Of a stretch of 64,000 nucleotides of DNA, positions 36,228 through 44,566 are shown piece by piece. Every line of letters begins with the position of its first letter. The stretch's first letter is position 1. Location: contig CAJUIT010000003.1 of assembly GCA_910586565.1 (NCBI GenBank), positions 107,863 to 171,862 of the forward strand, read 5' to 3'. A program made the position numbers and the translations under genes. The notes under the pieces are model-generated. The model searched no databases, had not been told where the DNA came from, and was given only the letters and a program-made list of their open reading frames with translations. The DNA comes from an uncultured Muribaculaceae bacterium. GTDB lineage: Bacteria > Bacteroidota > Bacteroidia > Bacteroidales > Muribaculaceae.

Positions 36228-38492
36228 ATGAATCCAATCAAGAAAACCATCACCCTGCCCGACGGCCGCGAGATTACTCTCGAAACCGGCAAGCTCGCCA
36301 AGCAGGCCGATGGAGCCGTTGAGCTGCGCATGGGCAACACCATGCTGCTCGCCACAATCGTGTCGGCCAAAGAGGCCGGCGAGGGGGTCGATTTCATGCC
36401 CCTCACTGTTGACTACAAGGAAAAATTTTCATCGGCAGGCCGTTTCCCCGGCGGTTTCCTCAAGCGTGAAGGCCGTGCTTCGGATTACGAAATCCTCACT
36501 TCGCGTCTGGTTGACCGCGTTATGCGCCCGCTGTTCCCCGATAACTACCACGCCGAAACTTTCGTGAACATCACCATGTTCTCGGCCGACGGCGTTGAAA
36601 TTCCCGATGCACTTGCCGGTTTGGCGGCATCGGCAGCCATCACCTGCAGCGATATCCCCTTCAACGGGCCTATCTCGGAGGTTCGCGTTGCCCGCATCGA
36701 CGGCGAATTCGTAATCAACCCCACCTTCGAGCAGCTTGAAAAAGCCGACATGGAGCTGATGGTTGGTGCCACCTACGACAACATCATGATGGTGGAAGGT
36801 GAGATGAACGAGGTTTCGGAAGCCGAACTCCTCGCCGCCCTCAAAGCCGCTCATGAGGAAATCAAGAAACATTGCAAAGTTCAGCTCGAAATGGCCGAGG
36901 CTGCAGGCAAAACCGTGAAACGCGAATATTGCCACGAGGTGAACGACGAAGAGCTCCGCAAGGATGTGCGCGAGAAATGCTACGACAAGGCCTACGCCAT
37001 TGCCAAGGCAGGTTGCGCCGACAAACACTGGCGCCAGGATTCGTTCGACGCCATCTGCGACGAATATCTCGAATCGCTCCCCGAAGATGTGCGCGAGGAG
37101 AAAAAGGGTCTGGTAAAACGCTACTACCACGACGTTGAACGCGAGGCAGTGCGCCGCTGCATCCTCGACGAAGGTGTGCGTCTCGACGGCCGCAAAACCA
37201 CCCAAATCCGCCCCATCTGGTGTGAGATTGACTACCTCCCCGGCCCCCACGGATCGGCCGTGTTCACCCGCGGTGAGACACAGTCGCTCTCAACCGTTAC
37301 CCTCGGCACCAAGCTCGACGAGAAGATTCTCGACGACGTGCTCAACCAGGGTCGCGAGCGCTTCCTGCTCCACTACAACTTCCCCCCCTTCTCAACAGGT
37401 GAAGCCCGTCCCACCCGCGGCGTAGGCCGTCGTGAAATCGGTCACGGCAACCTCGCCCACCGTGCGCTCAAACGCATGTTCCCCGACGATTTCCCCTACG
37501 TTTGCCGCGTTGTGAGCGATATCCTCGAAAGCAACGGCTCGTCGTCGATGGCAACCGTGTGCGCAGGCACACTCGCCCTGCTCGATGCCGGTGTGAAGAT
37601 GAAACGCCCCGTGAGCGGTATTGCAATGGGTCTTATCACTGATAACGAAACAGGCCAGTATGCCATCCTCTCCGACATTCTCGGCGATGAGGATCACCTC
37701 GGCGACATGGACTTCAAGGTGACCGGTACCCGCGAAGGTATCACAGCCACCCAGATGGATATCAAGTGCGACGGTTTGAGCTACGAAGTGCTCGAACGCG
37801 CGCTCAACCAGGCTCGCGACGGACGTCTGCACATCCTCGACATCATCGAGAACACCATCGCCGCTCCCCGCGAGGACTACAAGCCCCATGTGCCCCGCAT
37901 TGTCACCATGACCATCCCCAAAGAGCTCATCGGTGCAGTGATTGGCCCGGGCGGAAAGATTATCCAGGGCATTCAGGAAGCTTCCGGCGCAACCGTTTCC
38001 ATCGACGAAATTCCCGAAGGTGGTTACATCGAGGTTGCTGCTGCCAACAAGGCTTCCATCGACAAGGCTCTCGAGATGATTAACGCCATTGTGGAGCTTC
38101 CCGAAGAGGGTAAAGTCTACACCGGCAAGGTTCAGACCATTCAGGACTTCGGCGCATTCGTTGAATTCATGCCCAACCGCGACGGTCTGCTCCACATCTC
38201 TGAAATTTCATGGGAGCGTCTCCCCGACATGGCCTCATCGGGCATCAAGGAGGGTGATGAGCTCACAGTGAAACTCATTGAAATCGACAAGAAAACAGGT
38301 AAGTACCGTCTGTCGCTGCGTGCGCTTCAGCCCAAGCCCGAAGGCTACGTTGAACCCGCCGAGCGTCCCCGCGCGCCCCGTGGTGACCGTGGTCCCCGCC
38401 GTGAAGGCGATCGCGGACCCCGTCGTGACGGCGAACGCCGTGGCCCCCGCCGCGAAGGTGGTGACCGTGGTCCCCGTCAGCCCCGCGACTGA
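36228..38492 (+). CDS. pnp: Polyribonucleotide nucleotidyltransferase (PNPase)
   Basis: A 754-residue phosphorolytic 3'-5' exoribonuclease. Two RNase PH domains flank an all-helical segment. The second core carries the catalytic-site region [19 protein letters not shown] domain ([20 protein letters not shown]) and an S1 domain ([20 protein letters not shown]) follow. The last 45 residues are a repetitive Arg/Gly/Pro/Asp tail built from [12 protein letters not shown] units, probably disordered and RNA-binding. Length without the tail is usual. It is monocistronic between two hairpin terminators. Confidence 0.97.
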   Translation: MNPIKKTITLPDGREITLETGKLAKQADGAVELRMGNTMLLATIVSAKEAGEGVDFMPLTVDYKEKFSSAGRFPGGFLKREGRASDYEILTSRLVDRVMRPLFPDNYHAETFVNITMFSADGVEIPDALAGLAASAAITCSDIPFNGPISEVRVARIDGEFVINPTFEQLEKADMELMVGATYDNIMMVEGEMNEVSEAELLAALKAAHEEIKKHCKVQLEMAEAAGKTVKREYCHEVNDEELRKDVREKCYDKAYAIAKAGCADKHWRQDSFDAICDEYLESLPEDVREEKKGLVKRYYHDVEREAVRRCILDEGVRLDGRKTTQIRPIWCEIDYLPGPHGSAVFTRGETQSLSTVTLGTKLDEKILDDVLNQGRERFLLHYNFPPFSTGEARPTRGVGRREIGHGNLAHRALKRMFPDDFPYVCRVVSDILESNGSSSMATVCAGTLALLDAGVKMKRPVSGIAMGLITDNETGQYAILSDILGDEDHLGDMDFKVTGTREGITATQMDIKCDGLSYEVLERALNQARDGRLHILDIIENTIAAPREDYKPHVPRIVTMTIPKELIGAVIGPGGKIIQGIQEASGATVSIDEIPEGGYIEVAAANKASIDKALEMINAIVELPEEGKVYTGKVQTIQDFGAFVEFMPNRDGLLHISEISWERLPDMASSGIKEGDELTVKLIEIDKKTGKYRLSLRALQPKPEGYVEPAERPRAPRGDRGPRREGDRGPRRDGERRGPRREGGDRGPRQPRD

Positions 38493-38516
38493 TAGGCTCA
38501 CCCTCCAGAAATAATC

Positions 38517-38560
38517 AAAACGCCGTGTTCCGCTGCAAAGGCAGGAACACGGCGTTTTGA
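38517..38560 (+). terminator. pnp terminator
   Basis: A 15-bp perfect stem, AAAACGCCGTGTTCC (38517-38531) with 38544-38558, 12-nt loop. The A-run on one side and T-run on the other allow use in both directions, since the next gene is convergent. Confidence 0.85.
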
Positions 38561-38584
38561 TTTAAGACAAGTAAAGGATAAGCG

Positions 38585-38959
38585 TTATTTGCATTGGTAG
38601 TATATGGTTCCGGAGTTGGAACTTTGGTTTTGTGTGTTTGTGTTTGTCTGTGACCCCTGTCGTGTTATGCCGGCGCCAGCCTGAACACTTCCACTTATTG
38701 CTCCTGCAGAAGCTTTAGCGTTACCGCCGAGATTTCCGTTGTAGGTGTTCTGGGCGCCTACGTTCTGGGTGCCGCTGTTCGAAGATGAACTGTAGCTTAC
38801 AGAGCCATGTGATTGCGATTGAGTTGATGGTACCGCCTTCTGGTATCCGAAGCTTTGGCAAGCTGATTGAGCCTGTTGCGCAGCCTGTTCGGGCGTTTGT
38901 GCATTCATAATGCCAATCATGGCAATAAAAGTTGCAGCGGACAAAATTACCTTTTTCAT
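38585..38959 (-). CDS. Small secreted Ser/Asn/Gln/Gly-rich protein
   Basis: A 124-residue protein with a clear signal peptide ending MNAQ (about residue 21). The mature part begins with a helical TPEQAAQQAQSACQSFGYQ stretch, then a low-complexity region of Ser, Asn, Gln, Gly and Thr with NTYNGNLGGNAKASAG and QTNTNTQNQSSNSG, ending YYQCK. There are two Cys, near the mature N-terminus and at the penultimate residue, which could form one disulfide. It resembles no characterised family I know; composition is reminiscent of adhesive or amyloid-like surface proteins. An exact -10 element lies at 39000-39007. Confidence 0.65.
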   Translation of the reverse strand: MKKVILSAATFIAMIGIMNAQTPEQAAQQAQSACQSFGYQKAVPSTQSQSHGSVSYSSSSNSGTQNVGAQNTYNGNLGGNAKASAGAISGSVQAGAGITRQGSQTNTNTQNQSSNSGTIYYQCK

Positions 38960-38999
38960 TTGTTGATTTAAATTAATGTTATTATGATGGTATTTTCTG

Positions 39000-39007
39000 C
39001 AAAGATA
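39000..39007 (-). promoter_or_regulatory. -10 element (TATCTTTG) of the small secreted protein
   Basis: CAAAGATA on the plus strand, 40 bp upstream of the start on the coding strand. No TTTG at proper spacing was found. Confidence 0.5.
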
Positions 39008-39073
39008 GCAGCAACCGGTGCTTTCGGTTGGGATGTGTGGCGTAGGTGAATTTGACCGAAGCGTAAAATTTAT

Positions 39074-39283
39074 TTACATATCCAGCGATGAAGAATAGAC
39101 TTTAAAAAAGTCGACATTGAGAGCACGTGAAATTTTTTCCAATAGTTCAGTGTTGATGGATGATTGTTCGTAGATATAATAGATGTTTGGACGTTGGCAA
39201 TTAATTTTGCGTGCAAGCCAAGCCGGAGAGCGCTCTTGTCGTTCCATTTCTCCTTTTATTATTTGGCCTATGTGAATCGACAT
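39074..39283 (-). CDS. Small helix-turn-helix protein (XRE-like)
   Basis: A 69-residue protein that is essentially one HTH domain: IGQIIKGEMERQERSPAWLARKINCQRPNIYYIYEQSSINTELLEKISRALNVDFF has the five-helix layout of Cro/C1-type DNA-binding proteins, with the recognition helix near CQRPNIYYIYE. The ALNVDFFKVYSS end matches a common XRE ending. It is preceded by a long inverted repeat at 39318-39440, which could hold its operator. The target is unknown; the patch is AT-richer than its surroundings, suggesting acquisition. Confidence 0.7.
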   Translation of the reverse strand: MSIHIGQIIKGEMERQERSPAWLARKINCQRPNIYYIYEQSSINTELLEKISRALNVDFFKVYSSSLDM

Positions 39284-39601
39284 AAATTACAAAGCTGAAT
39301 TTCCTGTACTTTGCTCCAAGCTGAGGCACCGCCAAGCGCCTGACTACAAGTAAGTACAAGAAATCCAGCTCGCAAGCGAACTGAACTTCACAAATGGTAC
39401 TTATTCTTGTAGTGCTTAATGTTTTGGCGGTTTTCAGCTTGAAGAATAAGAGCCCCGAAGCTCTGATATGTCAGTGGTTAACTTTCTGCGTTTTTTATTT
39501 TGGGTATTGAGATTAATAAAATTGGTGATGTTGAATACAAATTTACTCAACTTTTTTTATTCATAAAAGCTTGCGGCATGCATACCGAGGTGCTTATTTG
39601 A
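39284..39601. other. Gene-free, AT-rich interval with a long inverted repeat
   Basis: No coding frame is convincing here. The left part holds the inverted repeat listed at 39318-39440, then a small hairpin near 39449-39463 (AGAGC/GCTCT), and an AT-rich stretch before the ATPase stop codon. Confidence 0.6.
39318..39440. repeat. 123-bp imperfect inverted repeat
   Basis: Outer arms AAGCTGAGGCACCGCCAA (39318-39335) and TTGGCGGTTTTCAGCTT (39424-39440) pair, as do inner CTACAAGTAAGTAC (39344-) and GTACTTATTCTTGTAG (39397-39412). It could be a structured RNA, an operator or a decayed palindromic mobile element. Confidence 0.6.
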
Positions 39602-40744
39602 TTATTCTTGGCCGAAGGTGCGGTTTATCCAGATGCCGAAGAAGGGGTCGGATAAGAAATAGGTGCCGTTGTGGGATGTTACCAGTCCTTTGTCGGTTAA
39701 TCCTTTTAGGGCGGATTGAACCGAACTTGGGGAATTCAAGTCATGTCGGCGCACAAAAGCACCTGACGTTATGGCTGTAGCAGTCTTTTCGGCAGCTATA
39801 GCATAGAGCAGCGGCTTTTGCTTGCCCGGAAGGGTTGACAGCGTCTGCTGAAAGCGGAATGTGGATTCCTCTATAATGACGTCTATTGCCGCCATGCACG
39901 TTTCGCGTTCGCATACCGAATTATCCGGGGTCATTGCGAAAGCCTGGTTGAAGATGCGCTGCAGCAGATAGGTGTTGCCGTTGAAAAGGTTGTAGACGAA
40001 AGCGATGGCATCTTCGGAAACGCTTTTATCCCTTTCGTTGAAAAGCCGCATGGCGAACGAAGTGTAGGTGGGTAGCGGGATGCTTTTCAGTTCGAGAATG
40101 TCGGTGCTGTTATAGAATGGTCGGGCTGAATTAACGAACATTTCGTCGAGGATGGAGCGTTCGCTTCCCGAAAAAATGAAATTACAATTTGAGATGCCTT
40201 GAATGTGAGAGCGCAGTAAAGCCTCGATGTTGCTTTCGGGGTAGCGGGCTATCTGTTGAAATTCATCGATTGCAACAATGCAGGGGGTGGTTGATTCGCG
40301 CAGACAGTTGAAAATTTCCTCAAGTGTGTGTTCCGGGTTGCGGATGTCGGCAAGTTCGAGGTTGAAAGTGGGTAGGCCGGTGTAGGGGTCGAATCCGAAT
40401 TTACCGCTGAGCGACTTCAGCATCATGCCTATTGAGCGCGCTATTTTCTTGTTGGTAGGCAGTAGCTTGCCAATAACCTCTTTGCCAAGCAGATAAACAA
40501 ACTCGCGTAGCGATGACGTTGGAAGAATGTCGATAAAGAATGTGTTGTAGCGGTTGGATATGTCGGGAGAGGCGAAGCAGTGTTTAATCAAACCTGTTTT
40601 GCCCATGCGGCGTTGTGCCATCAATACTATATTGTGGCCGTTGGTGATGCGGGAGATTATCCTGTTGCTATCCTCTGTGCGGTCGCAGAAATATTGGGGC
40701 GGTATAGCACCGGCTACAATGAAAGGATTGATTGGAGATGTCAT
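39602..40744 (-). CDS. AAA ATPase of the archaeal-type (Arch_ATPase) family with winged-helix end
   Basis: A 380-residue protein counted from ATG 40744, opening MTSPINPFIVAGAIPPQYFC. An upstream in-frame ATG at 40768 lies before the predicted transcription start and is rejected. Walker A is AQRRMGKTGL, Walker B is CIVAIDEFQQ, and a sensor-like FIFSGSERS follows. The C-terminal 90 residues (RRHDLNSPSSVQSALKGLTDKGLV) form a winged helix. These STAND-like ATPases are abundant in Bacteroidales, often near mobile DNA, and their role is unknown. No partner nuclease is adjacent, so a defence function is only a possibility. Confidence 0.8.
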   Translation of the reverse strand: MTSPINPFIVAGAIPPQYFCDRTEDSNRIISRITNGHNIVLMAQRRMGKTGLIKHCFASPDISNRYNTFFIDILPTSSLREFVYLLGKEVIGKLLPTNKKIARSIGMMLKSLSGKFGFDPYTGLPTFNLELADIRNPEHTLEEIFNCLRESTTPCIVAIDEFQQIARYPESNIEALLRSHIQGISNCNFIFSGSERSILDEMFVNSARPFYNSTDILELKSIPLPTYTSFAMRLFNERDKSVSEDAIAFVYNLFNGNTYLLQRIFNQAFAMTPDNSVCERETCMAAIDVIIEESTFRFQQTLSTLPGKQKPLLYAIAAEKTATAITSGAFVRRHDLNSPSSVQSALKGLTDKGLVTSHNGTYFLSDPFFGIWINRTFGQE

Positions 40745-40765
40745 GCTTATGAAATTTTGATTACG

Positions 40766-40797
40766 CAAATATAATTATTATAATTATAATAATCAAA
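40766..40797 (-). promoter_or_regulatory. Promoter of the AAA ATPase
   Basis: On the minus strand TTTG (40797-40794), 20 nt, TATATTTG (40773-40766). This decides the ATPase start at 40744, since transcription should start near 40759. Confidence 0.75.
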
Positions 40798-40924
40798 TTT
40801 TGGTAATGGATTTGGCTGGAGATGGGTGGAGAGGAAACAAGGCTGCCTGAGTTTGGTCGGGCAGCCTCGTTGCATAAGGTTGTTATTATGGTAAGTGTGA
40901 GTGGCATGGCCGGATGGGACGCGG

Positions 40925-42277
40925 TTAAACGTCGAAGCGCACGGCCAGAGGGGTTTGGGCGTTGGTGAAGCGGCCGTCGACGTAGGCGAGCTGGCCGTTG
41001 ACCCATGTCTGTTCCACGCGGTAGTGGAGGCGCATCCCTTCGTAGGGGCTCCAGCCGCAGGCGCTGAGAATGTCGTCGCGGGTGATGGTGTAGTCGGCAT
41101 CGGGGTTCACAACCACAATGTCGGCCATATATTTCTGGCGGATGTAGCCTCGGCGGCTAACGTTGTAGAGTCGGGCCGGGGCGGCGGCCATTTTCTCAAC
41201 CACATCCTCAAGTGTGAAATAGCCCTTGCTTGCAAGTTGCATCATCACGGGGAGGGCAAACTGCACTGAGGGCATCCCCGAGGCTGTTGTGAGTGCATTG
41301 AGCCCGGTTTTCTGCGCCAGCAGGTGGGGTGCGTGGTCGGTGGCGATAACGTCGATGCGTCCGTCGGCAACGGCGCGGAGCAGTTCGCGGCGGTCGTTTT
41401 CGGTTTTAATTGCCGGGTTGCACTTGGTGAGGCCTCCGGTGCGTTCAACCGATTCGTCGGTGAAGCAGAGGTAGTGGGGGCATGTTTCGGCAGTGATGCG
41501 CTTGCCCGAGAGGTTGCCGGGGGTGAAGAGGTTGAGCTCGTCGGCAGTTGTGACGTGCATCACATGCAGGCGTGCTCCGGTTTCGCGGGCAAGGGCAACG
41601 GCTTTGGAGGTTGCCTCGTAGCATGCCTCGCGCGAACGGATGGCGCTGTGGAGCCCTACGGGAATCCCGTCGGGGTATTCGGCAAGCAATCGGTTGCGGT
41701 TGGCGGCGATAATCGGTTCGCTCTCGGCATGGCATGCAATCACGCGGTGAAAATCGGTGAAGAGGTGGCGCAGGGCGCTGTCGTTGTCAACAAGCATCCC
41801 CCCGGTGGAGCTCCCCATGAAGAGTTTCACGCCCGGCACGCGGGTGTAGTCGGCGTGCAGAATCTCGTCGATATTGGTGTCGGTGGCGCCGAGGAAGAAA
41901 GCATAGTTCGCTGCCGACACTTCGGCGGCACGTGCCATTTTCGCCTCCCAAGCCTCGATTGAGGTGGTGTGAGGGTTGGTGTTGGGCATGTCGAAGAACG
42001 AGGTGATGCCCCCGGCTATGGCAGCGCGGCTTTCGGTGGCGATATCACCTTTTTCGGTGAGTCCCGGGTCGCGGAAATGCACATGCTCGTCAATCATTCC
42101 CGGAAGGATGAATTTACCCTCGCAGTTGTAGACGTCGAAATTCTCGGGTGGAATTTCTGAGGGGTCGATGCGCCCCATGTCGATGCGCGTGATCTGGCCG
42201 TGGTCAATCACAACGCTCCCGACGAACCGAAATCCGTCGCTAATGATGATGCCGTTGTTAAGAACCTTGGGTTTCAT
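40925..42277 (-). CDS. pyrC: Dihydroorotase (class I type)
   Basis: A 450-residue cytosolic zinc amidohydrolase of pyrimidine synthesis, interconverting N-carbamoyl-aspartate and dihydroorotate. The metal-binding opening ILPGMIDEHVHFRDPG and the later ATDHAPH motif are intact, and PNTNP follows the expected spacing. The start at 42277 (MKPKVLNNG) is chosen because it overlaps the upstream glycosyltransferase stop codon as ATGA; a longer frame upstream only shadows that gene. The coupling of a nucleotide enzyme to a lipid-sugar transferase is curious. The gap 40769-40924 downstream shows no clear terminator. Confidence 0.92.
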   Translation of the reverse strand: MKPKVLNNGIIISDGFRFVGSVVIDHGQITRIDMGRIDPSEIPPENFDVYNCEGKFILPGMIDEHVHFRDPGLTEKGDIATESRAAIAGGITSFFDMPNTNPHTTSIEAWEAKMARAAEVSAANYAFFLGATDTNIDEILHADYTRVPGVKLFMGSSTGGMLVDNDSALRHLFTDFHRVIACHAESEPIIAANRNRLLAEYPDGIPVGLHSAIRSREACYEATSKAVALARETGARLHVMHVTTADELNLFTPGNLSGKRITAETCPHYLCFTDESVERTGGLTKCNPAIKTENDRRELLRAVADGRIDVIATDHAPHLLAQKTGLNALTTASGMPSVQFALPVMMQLASKGYFTLEDVVEKMAAAPARLYNVSRRGYIRQKYMADIVVVNPDADYTITRDDILSACGWSPYEGMRLHYRVEQTWVNGQLAYVDGRFTNAQTPLAVRFDV

Positions 42278-43050
42278 TTCTTCTGAGGGTATTTGCGGCT
42301 CCAGGAGTCGATTTTCAATTTCATCACGCCGAACAGTGCCTCGCCGAATATGCCCGATGACATTTTGCTGGTTCCGAGCACGCGGTTCACGAATATGATG
42401 GGGACTTCCACCACTTTGAAACCGCATTTGGCGGCTGTGAACTTCATCTCAATCTGGAAAGCGTAGCCTTTGAACCTGATTTTGTCGAGCTCCATAGTTT
42501 CGAGCACGCAACGGCGGTAGCATGCGAAGCCGGCGGTGGTGTCCTGCACTTTCAGGCCGGTGATGAGGCGCACATATTTCGATGCGAAGTAGGACATGAG
42601 CACGCGCCCCATCGGCCAGTTCACAACGTTCACGCCGGTCACGTAGCGCGACCCTACCGCCACATCGGCCCCCTCCTCGGCGCATGCTTTGAGCAGGCGC
42701 ATAAGGTCGTCGGGGTTGTGGGAGAAGTCGGCATCCATTTCAAAAATGTAGTCGTAGCCGTGGTCGAGAGCCCATTTGAAGCCGGTGATGTAGGCTGTGC
42801 CGAGGCCGAGTTTGCCCGCACGTTCCACAATGTGCACGCGCCCGGGGCGTTCGGCTATCTTGGCTTTCACAATGGCGGCGGTGCCGTCGGGTGAATTGTC
42901 GTCAATCACAAGCACATCAAAGGGGTGGGGGAGGGCGAGCACCGCGTCGATAATCGCCGCAGCGTTCTCCTTCTCGTTATACATGGGGATAATCACCAGC
43001 GAATCGCGGCGATTTCCTGCATTTTCGGATGTGTGTACCAATTGGCTCAT
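42274..43050 (-). CDS. Polyprenol-phosphate mannosyltransferase-like GT2 glycosyltransferase
   Basis: A 258-residue GT2 enzyme of the dolichol-phosphate mannose synthase type. Motifs: VIIPMYNEKENA, VLVIDDNSPDGTA, the metal-binding FEMDADFSHNP, VGSRYVTGV and the RFKGYAFQIEM region with DTTAGFACYRR. It lacks the C-terminal membrane helices of long relatives, so it is a soluble or peripheral enzyme acting at the inner membrane on a polyprenyl phosphate. The start at 43050 is chosen because conserved sequence begins about 15 residues later and because the promoter at 43107-43137 places transcription just upstream. It probably supplies lipid-linked mannose or glucose for glycosylation. Confidence 0.88.
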   Translation of the reverse strand: MSQLVHTSENAGNRRDSLVIIPMYNEKENAAAIIDAVLALPHPFDVLVIDDNSPDGTAAIVKAKIAERPGRVHIVERAGKLGLGTAYITGFKWALDHGYDYIFEMDADFSHNPDDLMRLLKACAEEGADVAVGSRYVTGVNVVNWPMGRVLMSYFASKYVRLITGLKVQDTTAGFACYRRCVLETMELDKIRFKGYAFQIEMKFTAAKCGFKVVEVPIIFVNRVLGTSKMSSGIFGEALFGVMKLKIDSWSRKYPQKK

Positions 43051-43106
43051 AAACCTGTGTTTGACAACGGGGCGACGGGGAAAAGAATTCTCCCCGAATA
43101 CCGAAA

Positions 43107-43137
43107 CAAAGTTACAAACAAGTTTCAATTCTGCAAA
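43107..43137 (-). promoter_or_regulatory. Promoter of the glycosyltransferase-dihydroorotase pair
   Basis: On the minus strand TTTG (43137-43134), exactly 19 nt, TAACTTTG (43114-43107). It excludes the far-upstream ATG at 43182. Confidence 0.82.
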
Positions 43138-43209
43138 ACTTTTGTATAACAAATTTGGCTGAAATTGAGCGCGAAACGCCAACGGTGAAAATTTTTATCG
43201 GGAATTTGC

Positions 43210-43217
43210 TATCTTTG
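43210..43217 (+). promoter_or_regulatory. -10 element (TATCTTTG) of hflX
   Basis: An exact TAnnTTTG match 67 bp before the hflX start codon; no spaced TTTG is visible upstream. Confidence 0.55.
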
Positions 43218-43284
43218 TAGATTAGAAATGTTATACATGCAGGGGGATTCTCATTTTCACGGGGGATAAGTAATCATTATAACG

Positions 43285-44544
43285 ATGAAAGATTTAGTAA
43301 TAGGAAAAGAAATAAACGAGCGCACCATTCTGGTTGGGCTCATCACTCAGCGCCAGAATGAGGCGAAGGTCAGCGAATATCTCGACGAACTTGAGTTCCT
43401 TGCCGACACGGCGGGGGCTGAGGTGGTGTGCCGCTTCACCCAGAAGCTCGACTACCCCGACTCGCGCACTTTCGTGGGGAAAGGGAAGCTGGCCGAGATA
43501 AAGGAGTATGTCGAGAAGAACGAAATCGGCATGGTGATTTTCGACGACGACCTTTCAACCAAGCAGATTGCCAACATTGAAAAGGAACTGCAGGTGAAGG
43601 TGCTCGACCGGTCGAGCCTCATCCTCGACATCTTTGCCAAACGGGCACAGACAGCCACGGCAAAAACCCAGGTGGAGCTTGCCCAATATCAATATCTGCT
43701 TCCGCGACTCACCCGCATGTGGACTCACCTTGAACGTCAGCGCGGCGGTATCGGTATGCGCGGCCCCGGTGAGACGCAGATTGAGACCGACCGCCGAATC
43801 ATCCTGCGCCGCATCTCGCTGCTGAAAGAGGAGCTGCGCGACATCGACCGCCAGAAAACGCTCCAGCGCAAGAACCGCGGCAAACTCACACGTGTGGCTC
43901 TGGTGGGCTACACCAACGTGGGTAAATCCACCCTCATGAACCTGCTGAGCAAGAGCGACGTGTTTGCCGAAAACAAACTTTTCGCAACCCTCGACACCAC
44001 GGTGCGAAAGGTGGTTATCGAGAATCTCCCCTTCCTGCTCACCGACACCGTGGGGTTCATCCGCAAGCTGCCCACCCACTTGGTTGAATCGTTCAAATCA
44101 ACCCTCGACGAGGTGCGCGACGCCGACCTTCTGGTGCATGTTGTTGACATCAGCCATCCGCAGTTTGAGGAGCAGATTGAGGTGGTTAACAAAACCCTTG
44201 CCGAGGTGTGCGGCTCGGCCGACAAGCCGATGATTATGGTGTTCAACAAAATCGACGCCTACAACCATGTGCCCAAGGATGCCGACGACCTCACCCCGCG
44301 CACACGCGAAAACATCCCTCTCGAAGAGCTCAAAGCCACATGGATGAACCGCCTCGACCCGGGCAACTGTGTGTTTGTGTCGGCGAAGAATGGCACCAAT
44401 ATCGACGAGCTGAAAGCGATGCTCTACGAGAAAGCGCGCGAAATTCATGCCGAGCGCTTCCCCTACAACGATTTTCTCTATCAGAAATATGACCAGGACC
44501 AACTCATCTCCGACGGAACTGAAACCCCCGACGGGGGTGAATGA
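43285..44544 (+). CDS. hflX: Ribosome-associated GTPase HflX
   Basis: A 419-residue GTPase that binds the 50S subunit and splits stalled or hibernating ribosomes. The N-terminal HflX domain contains FVGKGKLAEI and RSSLILDIFAKRAQT, then the linker GIGMRGPGETQIETDRR, and the G domain has G1 GYTNVGKSTL, G3 DTVGFI and G4 NKID, ending with a SAKNGTNIDEL G5. Size is normal. It heads a same-strand run with dgt and the TPM protein, separated from dgt by only 22 bp. Confidence 0.96.
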   Translation: MKDLVIGKEINERTILVGLITQRQNEAKVSEYLDELEFLADTAGAEVVCRFTQKLDYPDSRTFVGKGKLAEIKEYVEKNEIGMVIFDDDLSTKQIANIEKELQVKVLDRSSLILDIFAKRAQTATAKTQVELAQYQYLLPRLTRMWTHLERQRGGIGMRGPGETQIETDRRIILRRISLLKEELRDIDRQKTLQRKNRGKLTRVALVGYTNVGKSTLMNLLSKSDVFAENKLFATLDTTVRKVVIENLPFLLTDTVGFIRKLPTHLVESFKSTLDEVRDADLLVHVVDISHPQFEEQIEVVNKTLAEVCGSADKPMIMVFNKIDAYNHVPKDADDLTPRTRENIPLEELKATWMNRLDPGNCVFVSAKNGTNIDELKAMLYEKAREIHAERFPYNDFLYQKYDQDQLISDGTETPDGGE

Positions 44545-44566
44545 CCTCCCCCAGGCACCCTCGCGC

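Noticed and set aside
39602..40744. Calling the ATPase part of a defined antiphage system
   Set aside because: No nuclease, toxin, reverse transcriptase or other effector is adjacent, and this ATPase family is common outside defence loci.
42278..42427. N-terminal extension of dihydroorotase by 50 residues
   Set aside because: The extension is a shadow of the glycosyltransferase 3' end; the ATGA overlap and conservation both start at 42277.
44447..44566. Extended start of dgt inside hflX
   Set aside because: It would overlap hflX by about 100 bp with non-conserved residues; Met at 44567 matches the beginning of the conserved dGTPase sequence.
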